Source of the DNA: Lewinellaceae bacterium
GTDB lineage: Bacteria > Bacteroidota > Bacteroidia > Chitinophagales > Saprospiraceae
Direction of reading: 5' to 3'
Assembly: GCA_020636325.1 (NCBI GenBank)
Contig: JACJYC010000008.1
Span: forward strand, 62,001-126,000
DNA: 64,000 bases
Shown: positions 27,630-36,142 of the stretch, piece by piece
Numbering within the stretch: the first letter of the stretch is position 1
Layout: each line of letters begins with the position of its first letter
Made by a program: the position numbers and the translations under genes
The notes under the pieces: model-generated
Database searches by the model: none
What the model was told of the DNA's origin: nothing
The model's input: only the letters and a program-made list of their open reading frames with translations

Positions 27630-29360
27630 TTAGATCTCCATCTTTTTCATCTTGTCCGCCAGGTATTCCGAGGCTCTAAGGGAGAGGGCCAGGATGGTCC
27701 AGGTCGGGTTTTTATCCGGCATGGACACAAAAGATGCGCCGTCAACGACAAAAAGGTTTTTCACATCATGCGACTGGCAATAGCCGTTGAGCACCGAGCT
27801 GCGCGCGTCGTCGCCCATGCGGGCTACGCCGACTTCGTGGATGATGCGCCCGGGAGTAGCCAGCCCGAACTGCGATTCGCGCCCGGGGATCGGCCCGATC
27901 ACCTGACCGCCCATGGTATGGATGATCTCGGAGAAGGTATCCATCATGTGTTTGGCCTGCCGGATCTCGTGTTCGCTCCATTTATAGCTGAAGCGCAACA
28001 CCGGAATGCCCCATTGGTCGACCACATTTTCGTCGATTTCGCACTTGTTGTGTTCGAAAGCGATGGCTTCGCCGCGACCGGAAAAACCGACCACCGCACC
28101 GTAAAGCCGGCGGTAATCCTCCTTGAGCTGGGCGCCGTATCCGCCGCCGCCTTTGGCGCGGGCCACCCCGTCGATATCGCCGAGCCAGGCGTTGATCTTG
28201 TGGATCTGGCCGCCGAACCCGTAGCTGGGCATCCGCCGCCCGCCCCAGAGTTCGATGTGGTAACCGCGGGGGAAGTCGAGCTTTTTCTGGTTGAGCCACC
28301 AGGGTACGTAAAGGTGCATGCCGCCGGTGCCGTCTTCATTGTGCGGGATATAATCCACCAGTTTGGGAATGAAGCCCGCCAGGCTGGCGCCGGTAGAATC
28401 CATGAGGTATTTGCCGAGTACGCCGCTGGAGTTGCCGATCCCGTCCGGATACCGGCTGGATTTCGAGTTGAGCATCAGGCGGGCCGATTCGCAGGCGCCG
28501 GCCGCCAGAATAACGGCTTTGGCCCTGATCCTGTATTCCTTGCCGTCTTCCTTGCTGACGTAGGATACGCCGGTCGCATTGCCTTCGGCATCGGTCAGGA
28601 TCTCGCGGGCCATGGCGTTGAGCACCATGGTGAGCTTGCCTGTGGCCTGGGCCGGCGGGAAAAGCACCGAGGGTGACGAAAAATTGGAGTGGGTGCTGCA
28701 ACTGCGTCCGCATTGGGAGCAATAGTGGCAGGCGGCCCGTCCGTTGAGCGGTTGGGTCAGGATGGACAACCGGGAAGGCACGACCGGGATTTTCAGCTTG
28801 TCGCCGGCTTGTTTGATCAGGAGTTCATAACCCCTGGGTTTGGGCGGAGGCATAAAGATGCCGTCCGGCTCGTTGAGCAGGCCTTCGTTGGTGCCGAAAA
28901 TGCCGACCATCTGGTCGACGCGGTCGTAATAAGGTTTGATATCGTCGTAAGAGATCGGCCAGTTGTGACCCAGGCCGTCGATACTTTTGCGTTTGAAATC
29001 GAGCGGGCCGAAGCGGAGCGATATCCGGCCCCAATGGTTGGTGCGGCCGCCGAGCATGCGGGAGCGGAACCAATCCCAGCCGTCGCCGCCGGGTGTGACG
29101 GTATAGGGCTCGCCTTCAATTTCCCACCCCCCGAAAGCAGCGTCGAACTCACCGAATGGCTTGTGGGTGCCGGCGCCCCGCCGCGGCGAGTTATAGGGCC
29201 ATTTGAACATGTCTCCCTGGGCGGAATCAAAAAAGGGACCTGCTTCCAGGACCACCGTTTCGGCCCCTGCTTCGGTCATTGTCTTGGCAGCCATACCGCC
29301 GCCTGCTCCCGAGCCGATGATGCACACGTCGTACACCTTCGGGTTTTCAATGATTTGCAT
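27630..29360 (-). CDS. GMC-family oxidoreductase (sugar/alcohol dehydrogenase flavoprotein)
   Basis: FAD-dependent dehydrogenase of 576 residues. The Rossmann motif IIGSGAGGGMAAKTMTEAGAETVVLEAG covers residues 15-42. The region HWGRISLRFGPLDFKRKS and the CxxC-type cluster HYCSQCGRSCSTHS near residue 220 follow. The C-terminal GMC domain has HEVGVARMGDDARSSVLNGYCQSHDVKNLFVVDGASFVSMPDKNPTWTILAL, including the catalytic His and Asn region. It has no signal of its own and pairs with the downstream subunit 3. The physiological donor is unknown; related Bacteroidota enzymes oxidise sugars or cyclic polyols in the periplasm, passing electrons to cytochromes. Confidence 0.92.
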   Translation of the reverse strand: MQIIENPKVYDVCIIGSGAGGGMAAKTMTEAGAETVVLEAGPFFDSAQGDMFKWPYNSPRRGAGTHKPFGEFDAAFGGWEIEGEPYTVTPGGDGWDWFRSRMLGGRTNHWGRISLRFGPLDFKRKSIDGLGHNWPISYDDIKPYYDRVDQMVGIFGTNEGLLNEPDGIFMPPPKPRGYELLIKQAGDKLKIPVVPSRLSILTQPLNGRAACHYCSQCGRSCSTHSNFSSPSVLFPPAQATGKLTMVLNAMAREILTDAEGNATGVSYVSKEDGKEYRIRAKAVILAAGACESARLMLNSKSSRYPDGIGNSSGVLGKYLMDSTGASLAGFIPKLVDYIPHNEDGTGGMHLYVPWWLNQKKLDFPRGYHIELWGGRRMPSYGFGGQIHKINAWLGDIDGVARAKGGGGYGAQLKEDYRRLYGAVVGFSGRGEAIAFEHNKCEIDENVVDQWGIPVLRFSYKWSEHEIRQAKHMMDTFSEIIHTMGGQVIGPIPGRESQFGLATPGRIIHEVGVARMGDDARSSVLNGYCQSHDVKNLFVVDGASFVSMPDKNPTWTILALSLRASEYLADKMKKMEI

Positions 29361-29441
29361 ATGTCTAAAGCTGGTTCAAATTCTGCGGCAAATTGCCGGT
29401 TCCAATATAGGGTGAATCTTAAACCTGCGCAAATTGCCGGA

Positions 29442-29474
29442 CAAAATTATGGATTGGAGTAACCGGAGAACAAA
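29442..29474 (-). promoter_or_regulatory. Promoter of the GMC dehydrogenase operon
   Basis: On the minus strand, TTTG (complement of 29471-29474), a 21-base spacer and TAATTTTG (complement of 29442-29449) match the consensus. Transcription would start near 29435, about 75 bases upstream of the ATG at 29360. Confidence 0.55.
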
Positions 29475-29528
29475 GAGATTTGAACCGGACGGCCAGGTAC
29501 CGTTGCGGCGGGTCAGTTGGAACCCGGA

Positions 29529-30320
29529 TCAGTTTTGCCGGCCTATCTGATTGGTCAGCGCGACAAAATCAGCAACAGAAAGGCGTTCGGGCCTTTGTTC
29601 GAAGAAAGGGTCGGCCAGGGTATCGGGGTCATTGATCAGGCTTTTCATGGTATTGCGCAGCATTTTGCGCCGCTGGCTGAAGGCCTGTTTGACGACTTGT
29701 TTGAAAAGCGCTTGGTCGCAGCCCAGGTCCTGATTGTCGCGGCGGGTGAGCCGGATGACCCCCGACTGCACTTTGGGGGGCGGTATGAAATTTTCCTTAT
29801 CAACGGTGAAGAGGTATTCGCCCTCGTAAAATGCCTGCACCAGTACGCTGATCACGCCGTAATCCCTGGTGCCGGGCCCGGCGACCACCCTTTCCGCGAC
29901 CTCTTTCTGGAACATGCCCACCAATTCGGGTACCAGGTCTTTGACCTCCAGCATTTTGAACAGGATCTGGGAGGAGATATTGTACGGGAAATTCCCGATG
30001 ATGGCGAACTGTCCGGTGAGGTGTTCCCGCAGGTTGAGCTTGAGGAAATCAGCGGAGATCAGGCCGCCTTCCAGTTGCGGATAGTGCAGGAGCAGGTAAT
30101 CGACCATATCCCGGTCGGCTTCAATGGCCAGCAGCCGGTAGGGCAGGTCGAACAGAAACCGGGTCAGCATGCCCTTGCCGGGGCCGATCTCTGCAACTGT
30201 GTCAAAAGGCCCGGGATTGCTCAGGCTTTGCGCAATGCGGCGGGCGATCTCGGGATGGCGCAGGAAATGCTGGCCGTATGATTTTTTAGCTTTCAAACAG
30301 GTTTGCGTTTTAATTGGCAC
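29529..30320 (-). CDS. rsmA: 16S rRNA dimethyladenosine transferase
   Basis: Dimethylates A1518 and A1519 (E. coli numbering) of 16S rRNA late in small-subunit assembly. The 263-residue protein has KKSYGQHFLRHPEIARRIAQS at the N terminus, SAM-binding EIGPGKGMLTRFLF (about residues 41-54), acidic loop AIEADRDM and the catalytic NFPYNISSQILFKML motif. The start is a GTG at 30320, the only sensible position before the KKSYGQ motif. It is divergent from pdxA with 95 bases between starts. Confidence 0.95.
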   Translation of the reverse strand: MPIKTQTCLKAKKSYGQHFLRHPEIARRIAQSLSNPGPFDTVAEIGPGKGMLTRFLFDLPYRLLAIEADRDMVDYLLLHYPQLEGGLISADFLKLNLREHLTGQFAIIGNFPYNISSQILFKMLEVKDLVPELVGMFQKEVAERVVAGPGTRDYGVISVLVQAFYEGEYLFTVDKENFIPPPKVQSGVIRLTRRDNQDLGCDQALFKQVVKQAFSQRRKMLRNTMKSLINDPDTLADPFFEQRPERLSVADFVALTNQIGRQN

Positions 30321-30415
30321 TAAACCGCTGCGAAATTAAGGATATCAATAGTATTTCCTTAAATTTGCGCCTCTCAATTGACCATTAGAAGCAGAATAGC
30401 CGTTAAAGCGAGCAA

Positions 30416-31507
30416 ATGGAAAGACTTAAAATAGGCATCAGCATAGGCGATATCAACGGGATCGGTCTGGAAGTGATCATCAAGACCCTGGCCCAGGAAA
30501 AAATCCTGGATTATTGCACTCCCATCGTTTACGGATCTTCCAAGGTGGTTTCCTACCACAAAAATATCGTCGGTGCGGAATTTCATTTCAACAGCGTCCG
30601 GAGCGCCCAGCAGGCGGAAACGGGCAAGATCAACATTGTCAACTGCTGGCAGGATAATGTGAACATTACCCTGGGCAAACCGTCGGATATGAGCGGCATG
30701 TATGCCTTCAAATCCCTGGAGGCAGCGGTTGCGGACCTGAAGAGCCACCACCTGGAAGCCCTGGTGACGGCGCCCATCAGCAAGGAAGCCATGAACCTGG
30801 CCAATTTCCCGTTCATCGGCCATACGGAATACATCACCGATGCGGTCGGTGCGGGAGAAAGCCTGATGTTCATGGTCAGCGACAACGTCCGGATCGGGGT
30901 GGCCACCAACCATATCCCGGTCAGCGAGGTGGCCCATCAACTGAACAAGGAGCTGCTCCTCAAAAAAATCGCCCTGATGAATGAGACCCTGAAGGTCGAC
31001 TTCGGCATCGAAAGGCCGTCCATCGCCGTATTGGGGTTGAATCCGCATGCCAGCGATAACGGCCTGATCGGCGACGAAGAGGAGCGCATCATCCGGCCTG
31101 CGGTGGTGGAATGCAAAAAGAAAGGCATGATCATCGTTGGCCCGATGTCCGCCGACGGGTTCTTCGGCTCAGGCGAATTCCGGAAATACGACGGCATCCT
31201 CGCCATGTACCACGACCAGGGCCTGATCCCGTTCAAGTTGCTGAGTTTTGGATCCGGTGTCAATTTCACGGCCGGTCTGAGCATCGTCAGAACTTCGCCT
31301 GACCACGGGACGGCCTTCGAGCTGGCGGGCAAAAATGAGGCGGATCCGGCTTCCTTCCGGCAGGCTATGTTCCTGGCCATCGATATCGCCCGGAGCAGGA
31401 TGGCTTATACCGAGCTCAAACAGAATGCGCTGGTGATCAAAGAAAAGCCGGCGGAACTGGAGGGCGAAGAGGCTGTTTTTGAAGACGAGGAGAACGCAGA
31501 AAGCTGA
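30416..31507 (+). CDS. pdxA: 4-hydroxythreonine-4-phosphate dehydrogenase
   Basis: NAD-dependent step of the DXP-dependent pyridoxal phosphate pathway. The 363-residue product shows LKIGISIGDINGIGLEVIIK at the start, FIGHTEYI with the first metal-binding His, TNHIPVSEVAHQL, LGLNPHASDNGLIGDEE and YHDQGLIPFKLLSFGSGVNFTAGL with the other metal ligands, and SIVRTSPDHGTAFELAGKNEADP near the C terminus. The about 20-residue Glu-rich tail (ELEGEEAVFEDEENAES) is extra. The gene is followed by the DksA-like gene after 87 bases. Confidence 0.96.
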   Translation: MERLKIGISIGDINGIGLEVIIKTLAQEKILDYCTPIVYGSSKVVSYHKNIVGAEFHFNSVRSAQQAETGKINIVNCWQDNVNITLGKPSDMSGMYAFKSLEAAVADLKSHHLEALVTAPISKEAMNLANFPFIGHTEYITDAVGAGESLMFMVSDNVRIGVATNHIPVSEVAHQLNKELLLKKIALMNETLKVDFGIERPSIAVLGLNPHASDNGLIGDEEERIIRPAVVECKKKGMIIVGPMSADGFFGSGEFRKYDGILAMYHDQGLIPFKLLSFGSGVNFTAGLSIVRTSPDHGTAFELAGKNEADPASFRQAMFLAIDIARSRMAYTELKQNALVIKEKPAELEGEEAVFEDEENAES

Positions 31508-31594
31508 TTTCGGATCAACTGTCCGGTATTTGAAGTGTTCTATCTTTTTAGGATTTGAATTCACGGTTACGGCCGTAAATTAAAGATTGATTAT

Positions 31595-31969
31595 ATGGAA
31601 CAGGAATTGGTCAAAACAAGGTACAGTGATGAAGAACTTGAGGAGTTCAGATTGATCATCGATGAAAAACTGACGAAAGCCAAGGAACAATTGTCCTACT
31701 ACGTCGAACAACTGGAAGAAATGGCCGACAGCCCGGACGCCAAGGTAAAAGGGCTGGACGATGGGGCCGGTACGGCGGAGAGCGAAACGATCAATTCCAT
31801 GGCGGCGCGTCAGAAAAAACTGATCCAGCATCTTGAGAATGCATTGATCCGGATAGAAAACAAAGCATACGGTATTTGCAGGGAAACAGGCAAGCTCATT
31901 TCCAAAGATCGCCTCCGGGCCGTTCCGCATGCCACCCTGAGCATTGAGGCCAAACAAAAAAGAGGTTGA
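31595..31969 (+). CDS. TraR/DksA-like protein without zinc cysteines
   Basis: DksA-family regulators bind in the RNA polymerase secondary channel and modulate rRNA and amino-acid promoters. Here the N-terminal 80 residues are a predicted coiled coil with the acidic tip region LDDGAGTAESETINSM, followed by YGICRETGKLISKDRLRAVPHATLSIEAK. Only one Cys remains of the four that bind zinc in E. coli DksA, which is common in Bacteroidota homologues and may be replaced by hydrogen bonds. The lspA start follows the stop codon directly (TGATTG), implying a coupled operon. Confidence 0.88.
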   Translation: MEQELVKTRYSDEELEEFRLIIDEKLTKAKEQLSYYVEQLEEMADSPDAKVKGLDDGAGTAESETINSMAARQKKLIQHLENALIRIENKAYGICRETGKLISKDRLRAVPHATLSIEAKQKRG

Positions 31970-31999
31970 TTGCCTTCCCGGCGCAAAGAAATAACAGCA

Positions 32000-32788
32000 T
32001 TGAAAAGGTCAACGAAAGTCCTCCTCATCATCCTTGTCGTCCTGATTATTGATCAGACGATCAAATTCCTGGTCAAAACCAATATGTACTTCGGCCAGGA
32101 AATCAAAATGCTTGGCCTGGATTGGGCCAGGATCCATTTTACGGAAAACCCGGGCATGGCTTTCGGCGTCGAGATCGGCGGCCAGTACGGCAAATTGGCG
32201 CTCAGCCTGTTCCGCATCCTGGCCGTTGGATTTCTGGTGTACTACCTTCGATATTTATTGCGCCTGCGGGTGCCGATGGGGCTGCTGGTCAGTTTTGCCC
32301 TCATCCTGGCCGGCGCCATCGGAAATATCATCGACAGCGCCTTTTACGGTCTTATCTTTTCGGATTCCTATCACAGCGGCGCCATCGCCTCCTTGTTTCC
32401 TGCTGACGGCGGGTACGCCGGTTTCCTGCACGGAAGGGTAGTGGATATGTTCCACTTTCCGATAATGGCCGGTACTTTCCCGGATTGGGTGCCTGTTTGG
32501 GGCGGGGAGGATTACATGTTCTTCCGGCCCGTCTTCAATATTGCCGATACCTCCATTACGATCGGCGTACTCTACATTCTGTTATTCCAAAGGAGCTTCT
32601 TTTCCGGTCCGAAAAAACCGCAGGAAGGCGAGGCTGAGGTTGCCGCGGAAGGCCCGGCAGCGGGCATTGGGGAGACGGCTATTGATGGTTTGGGTGAACC
32701 GCACCCGAACGGAGGGGCGGAGAACGGTCTGGGTATTCCTGAGCAGGAGCTTCCGGAAACAGAAACGGAGGGCGAGACCAAGGAGTGA
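32000..32788 (+). CDS. lspA: Lipoprotein signal peptidase with acidic C-terminal extension
   Basis: Aspartyl protease that removes lipoprotein signal peptides in the inner membrane. Four membrane helices and the motifs ENPGMAFG, AGAIGNIIDSAFYG, GRVVDMFHF and FNIADTSITIG are present; Asp149 and Asp183 (counting from this start) are the catalytic pair. The start is a TTG at 32000 (MKRSTKVLLIILVVL); another TTG at 31970, immediately after the previous stop codon, would add ten residues. Unusually, about 65 residues rich in Glu, Gly and Pro extend past the last helix (EEGEAEVAAEGPAAG...). This suits an organism with many lipoproteins. Confidence 0.94.
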   Translation: MKRSTKVLLIILVVLIIDQTIKFLVKTNMYFGQEIKMLGLDWARIHFTENPGMAFGVEIGGQYGKLALSLFRILAVGFLVYYLRYLLRLRVPMGLLVSFALILAGAIGNIIDSAFYGLIFSDSYHSGAIASLFPADGGYAGFLHGRVVDMFHFPIMAGTFPDWVPVWGGEDYMFFRPVFNIADTSITIGVLYILLFQRSFFSGPKKPQEGEAEVAAEGPAAGIGETAIDGLGEPHPNGGAENGLGIPEQELPETETEGETKE

Positions 32789-32842
32789 AATTCCCTGGCG
32801 TTACAAGCCGGAGTCCTGATTTTTCGGCAAGCGTTGTGTTAA

Positions 32843-33154
32843 TCAGCGCGGTTTCTCCAGGAAAGCGTTGATCGCTTTCACTGCCTCAGCCATCCGGTCG
32901 TATTCTACACTGTAAAGGATGAATTTGCCGTCCCGTCTGGCGTCCACCAACCCGGCCTGCCGAAGAATGCGCAGGTGTTGGGAAGTGATGGATTGCTCGA
33001 TCTTGAGCGCATTGTAGATCTTGTTCACGTTGATTGCTTCATGGCGGTCAATGTATTCCAGAATCTTCATGCGCAAAGGGTGCGCAATTGCACGAAGGAG
33101 GTTGGAGGAGGCCTGAAGTTTTTCGTGATTGATGGTCACTTTAGCCTTTCTCAT
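32843..33154 (-). CDS. ArsR-type winged-helix regulator A
   Basis: DNA-binding protein of 103 residues with the ArsR fold: LLRAIAHPLRMKILEYIDRHEAINVNKIYNALKIEQSITSQHLRILRQAGLVDARRDGKFILYSVEYDRM. It has no cysteine, so it is not a classical metal or redox sensor of the ELCVC type. It is clearly paralogous to the gene at 33357-33695, in the same direction and separated by a bidirectional hairpin terminator. The target is unknown; autoregulation is plausible. Confidence 0.9.
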   Translation of the reverse strand: MRKAKVTINHEKLQASSNLLRAIAHPLRMKILEYIDRHEAINVNKIYNALKIEQSITSQHLRILRQAGLVDARRDGKFILYSVEYDRMAEAVKAINAFLEKPR

Positions 33155-33292
33155 AGAAGAAGCTTTTCGGTTGTAGTAGCCTAAATCTCAAATCGGTTAA
33201 AGAAAGTTGCTAAATCGCCGCTGCCGTAAGGGAGAATGCATTCAGCAAAGCAAAAATGCCCAAATTTTTCATATTTTTATAAAAAAGAAACG
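33155..33292. promoter_or_regulatory. Upstream region of ArsR-type regulator A
   Basis: AT-rich spacer between a terminator and the regulator gene. I see no clean TTTG/TAnnTTTG pair and no long open frame. An operator may be present but I could not define it. Confidence 0.25.
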
Positions 33293-33330
33293 AAAAAGGT
33301 TGTAGATTAACAAAATCTACAACCTTTTTT
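33293..33330 (-). terminator. Strong bidirectional hairpin terminator
   Basis: A perfect 16-base inverted repeat (left arm 33293-33308, right arm 33314-33329, centre AGGTTGTAGATT and its complement) encloses a five-base loop. A-runs on the left and T-runs on the right give T-tracts on both strands, so it can end the regulator B transcript from the right and any transcript from the left. Confidence 0.85.
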
Positions 33331-33356
33331 CAGAAATGTCTAATGTTTGAGCAGAA

Positions 33357-33695
33357 CTAGACGGCCAGATCTTCTACCAGTTTGCCGATTTGGGAGAGCC
33401 TCGAACGGTCAATGGAATACTTGATGAACTTTCCGTCCCGTTCGGTAATTACCACTCCTGCGCGGCGCAAAATGGCCAGATGTTGGGAGGCTACCGACTG
33501 TTCAAGCCGCAGTTTGATATAAATCTCCGTAACGGTCATGCTTTCCTGCTCTTCCAGCAAACTGATGATCCGTTGCCTCAATTTATGGTTAATCGCGCGG
33601 AGAACCTGAACAGCCTTTCTCAACTCCGTGTAGTCCAACTCAATGTCGGCCTTTCCCTTCTTAAGGACGACCATTTCGTTTTTTTGTTTTCTCAT
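33357..33695 (-). CDS. ArsR-type winged-helix regulator B
   Basis: Paralogue of regulator A (112 residues) with VLRAINHKLRQRIISLLEEQESMTVTEIYIKLRLEQSVASQHLAILRRAGVVITERDGKFIKYSIDRSRLSQ. It also lacks cysteine. A good promoter at 33801-33832 gives it a leader of about 100 bases, and its own terminator separates it from regulator A. Two adjacent, similarly built repressors could form heterodimers or bind related operators (inference). No structural gene is divergent from them. Confidence 0.9.
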   Translation of the reverse strand: MRKQKNEMVVLKKGKADIELDYTELRKAVQVLRAINHKLRQRIISLLEEQESMTVTEIYIKLRLEQSVASQHLAILRRAGVVITERDGKFIKYSIDRSRLSQIGKLVEDLAV

Positions 33696-34058
33696 AATAT
33701 TAACGCTGTTTCAAATTATAATGGGCATTACACTTAAAATCTGGAACTGCTTGGAATGGTATGAACTAAATCTTTAACACCAAATAGGCTGGCATTTAGG
33801 CAAAAGTACAATAATATTGAAGTATTTTCAAATATAAAATATTCAAAACGTAAAAATTTAATATGAACCGTATGACAACAATTGACCAATTGAAACGATT
33901 CCGGGAATGATTCGAATGTTGCAATTGCGCGCATCTACTCACCGGCCTCAAAATTCGAATCAATCGAACCAATTGAACCAAATCATTTATTGAGGAATCC
34001 CTGCCGGTGCCCCGTCGCCGGAGCGGCTATGGCGCATAGGAGACCGGCAGGCAGGGAA
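33696..34058. other. AT-rich leader and repeat-bearing spacer
   Basis: No gene is supported. The first half (33700-33960) is AT-rich and holds the regulator B promoter and short AAATATT inverted repeats around 33820-33850. The second half contains a short TCGAACCAATTGAACC repeat tract and a palindrome-like element (about 33998-34057) whose arms CTGCCGGT and ACCGGCAG flank a REP-type core CCGTCGCCGGAGCGGCTATGGCG. Confidence 0.6.
33801..33832 (-). promoter_or_regulatory. Promoter of ArsR-type regulator B
   Basis: On the minus strand, TTTG (complement of 33829-33832), a 20-base spacer and TACTTTTG (complement of 33801-33808) match the Bacteroidota consensus very well. An overlapping TATATTTG lies just upstream. 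The predicted start is near 33794. Confidence 0.6.
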
Positions 34059-34135
34059 GAATCGAGGAACTGAAGAATTGCCGCCTCCGCTCTCCTGGAG
34101 CTACGACGGCCGGAGGAGGAACTGAAAGCAAGACC
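34059..34135. repeat. Inverted copy of the 18.9-kb REP/octamer module
   Basis: The segment 34059-34122 is nearly identical to the reverse complement of 18917-18979, including both the palindrome (CTCCTGGAGCTACGACGGCC) and degenerate octamer flanks. It lies 3' of tsaB, whose stop codon is at 34146-34148. Confidence 0.85.
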
Positions 34136-34145
34136 AATCGAATCA

Positions 34146-34832
34146 TTACAACCGGCTTTTCGGCGTAGTGATATTCGGCGGCTTCAGGTAAAAGGGTTCG
34201 GTATAGGCCAGATCGGCAAAATCGCCGGCGGCAAACTGATCGTTCGCCGGGCGGGCCAGCATCTCAGCCGTGCAAACCTGATCGAGGTAACGGACCCCTG
34301 GGGCTGTGAGCACTTGCCTGCATTTTTCCGCTCCGTTCCCGAAAAGAACGACCTCCCGGCCCGTTGCGAGAAAGCGGTCAAAGCTGTCGCCTTCCACGAT
34401 CAGCGCATGAGCTTCCTCCAGCGTTTCCAGGGATGCGTTGTAAAATGCCGTGTAAACTTCCATCCGGCGGGCGTCGATCATAGGGCAATATACGGCCGTG
34501 TCGCGATCATACGCCCGAACCGCGGCGCCGGCCAGGGCTGCCAGCGTATCGACCGCAATCAGCGGTTTGCCCAGGGCATAACAGATCCCTTTGGCTGTCG
34601 ATAAACCGACCCGCAATGCCGTAAACGACCCGGGACCGATGCTGACGGCTACCGCGTCAACGGCCTTCAGCGTGCGGCCGGCGCCCCTGGTCAACTCATC
34701 GATCAGCAGGGTGATCCGGGCTGTATGCTCATACGGACCTTCCGCCTCGCGGGCGTCCAGCAGCCGGCCGTTTTCCGACAGGCCCACCGAACAGGTTTCG
34801 GTGGAGGATTCTATGAGCAATATCAGCGGCAT
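34146..34832 (-). CDS. tsaB: tRNA threonylcarbamoyladenosine biosynthesis protein TsaB
   Basis: Scaffold partner of TsaD in t6A37 formation on ANN-decoding tRNAs. The 228-residue ASKHA-fold protein has LILLIESSTETCSVGLSENGRLL at the start, AVSIGPGSFTALRVGLSTAKGICYALGKPLIAVDTLAAL (residues 60-100) and YCPMIDARRMEVYTAFYN. As expected for TsaB it lacks the metal-binding His pair of TsaD. The C-terminal FADLAYTEPFYLKPPNIT is family-typical. tsaC, tsaD and tsaE are outside the window. Confidence 0.94.
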   Translation of the reverse strand: MPLILLIESSTETCSVGLSENGRLLDAREAEGPYEHTARITLLIDELTRGAGRTLKAVDAVAVSIGPGSFTALRVGLSTAKGICYALGKPLIAVDTLAALAGAAVRAYDRDTAVYCPMIDARRMEVYTAFYNASLETLEEAHALIVEGDSFDRFLATGREVVLFGNGAEKCRQVLTAPGVRYLDQVCTAEMLARPANDQFAAGDFADLAYTEPFYLKPPNITTPKSRL

Positions 34833-35059
34833 GGGGCAAATAACGGAAATTTTATCTTTTGCCTGTCCGTTTTTATCCGATAAGGCAACTTTAGCTTATT
34901 TTTGCAGCCTGTTTTAAATGCCGAATAATGGATCAGTCCCGATTTCGTTAGCGTTGCTCCTTCCTGCCGGCCGTTTCCCGGGAATGCCGGCCCGGGCCCT
35001 TGCGCCCATATCGCCCGGAATGTTTCCTTAATCCTCCAAACCGATTATTATCCGTCACA

Positions 35060-36142
35060 ATGATTGAAAAATTAGCCGCCATAAAGGACAGGTTCATGTA
35101 TCTGGAAGAACAGCTCTCCGACCCGGACGTCATCTCGGATATGGACCGCTACCGCAAGGTCAACCGCGAATACAAGGAACTGAAGCCGATCATTGAAGCC
35201 TTTTCCGAATATACCCTGCTGGTCGGAAATATCCAGACCGCCCAGCAAATGGCCCGGGAAGAGAAAGACCCCGACCTGAAGGAAATGGCCTCCGAAGAGC
35301 TGGCGGAACTGCTGCCCCAAAAGGAGAACCTCGAGGAAAAGATCAAGCAGCTGCTCATCCCCAAAGACCCGGAAGATGCCAAGGACGTCATCCTGGAGAT
35401 CAGGGCCGGCACCGGCGGCGACGAAGCCAGCTTGTTTGCCGGCGATCTCTACCGGATGTACGCCAAGTTCTTTGCGGAAAAAGGCTGGAAAACCGAGGTC
35501 CTTTCGACCAGCGAAGGCGCTGTCGGCGGATTCAAGGAGATCGTACTCGAAGTATACGGCGAAAGCGTTTACGGGCAACTCAAATTCGAATCGGGCGCCC
35601 ACAGGGTGCAGCGGATTCCAAAAACGGAATCTCAGGGCCGCGTGCATACCTCGGCAGCCACTGTCGCCGTCATCCCCAAGGTGGAAGAGGAAGAGATCAA
35701 TATCCGGAAAGAGGACCTGCGGGTGGACGTATTCCGGGCCAGCGGCGCCGGCGGGCAGCACGTCAACCGGACCGAATCGGCCGTCAGGATGGTCCATATC
35801 CCGACCGGCATTGTCGGGGAGAGCCAGGACAGCCGCTCCCAGATCAAGAACCGGGAGATCGCCCTGCAACGCCTGTATGTCAAGTTGATGGACAAGCAGC
35901 GGGACGAACAGATGTCCTCCCTGGCGGCTCAGCGCCGTTCGCTGGTAGGGTCGGGCGACCGCTCCGAAAAGATCCGCACGTACAACTACCCGCAAAACCG
36001 CGTGACGGATCACCGGCTTGAAGGCGATGTGAAGAACTTCAACCTGGAGCAAGTGGTGGAAGGACAGCTGGAGGGCGTCATTGAAGCGCTCCAATTGGCC
36101 GAAAACGCCGAAAAACTCAAGTCGGGCGGCGATCAGGAATAG
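35060..36142 (+). CDS. prfA: Peptide chain release factor 1
   Basis: Terminates translation at UAA and UAG. The start at 35060 (MIEKLAAIKDRFMYLEEQLSDPD) matches the family; the upstream open frame is not conserved-looking. The 360-residue protein contains the recognition motif Pro187-Lys-Thr189 of the PxT type, which marks RF1 rather than RF2, and GGQ at 231-233 for peptide release. No programmed frameshift is seen. Given that many gene ends here lie in repeat arrays supplying TGA, RF2 rather than this factor would read most of those stops. Confidence 0.96.
   Translation: MIEKLAAIKDRFMYLEEQLSDPDVISDMDRYRKVNREYKELKPIIEAFSEYTLLVGNIQTAQQMAREEKDPDLKEMASEELAELLPQKENLEEKIKQLLIPKDPEDAKDVILEIRAGTGGDEASLFAGDLYRMYAKFFAEKGWKTEVLSTSEGAVGGFKEIVLEVYGESVYGQLKFESGAHRVQRIPKTESQGRVHTSAATVAVIPKVEEEEINIRKEDLRVDVFRASGAGGQHVNRTESAVRMVHIPTGIVGESQDSRSQIKNREIALQRLYVKLMDKQRDEQMSSLAAQRRSLVGSGDRSEKIRTYNYPQNRVTDHRLEGDVKNFNLEQVVEGQLEGVIEALQLAENAEKLKSGGDQE

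Noticed and set aside
35060..36142. Release factor 2 with programmed frameshift
   Set aside because: The motif is Pro-Lys-Thr (PxT type of RF1), not SPF, and the frame is continuous.
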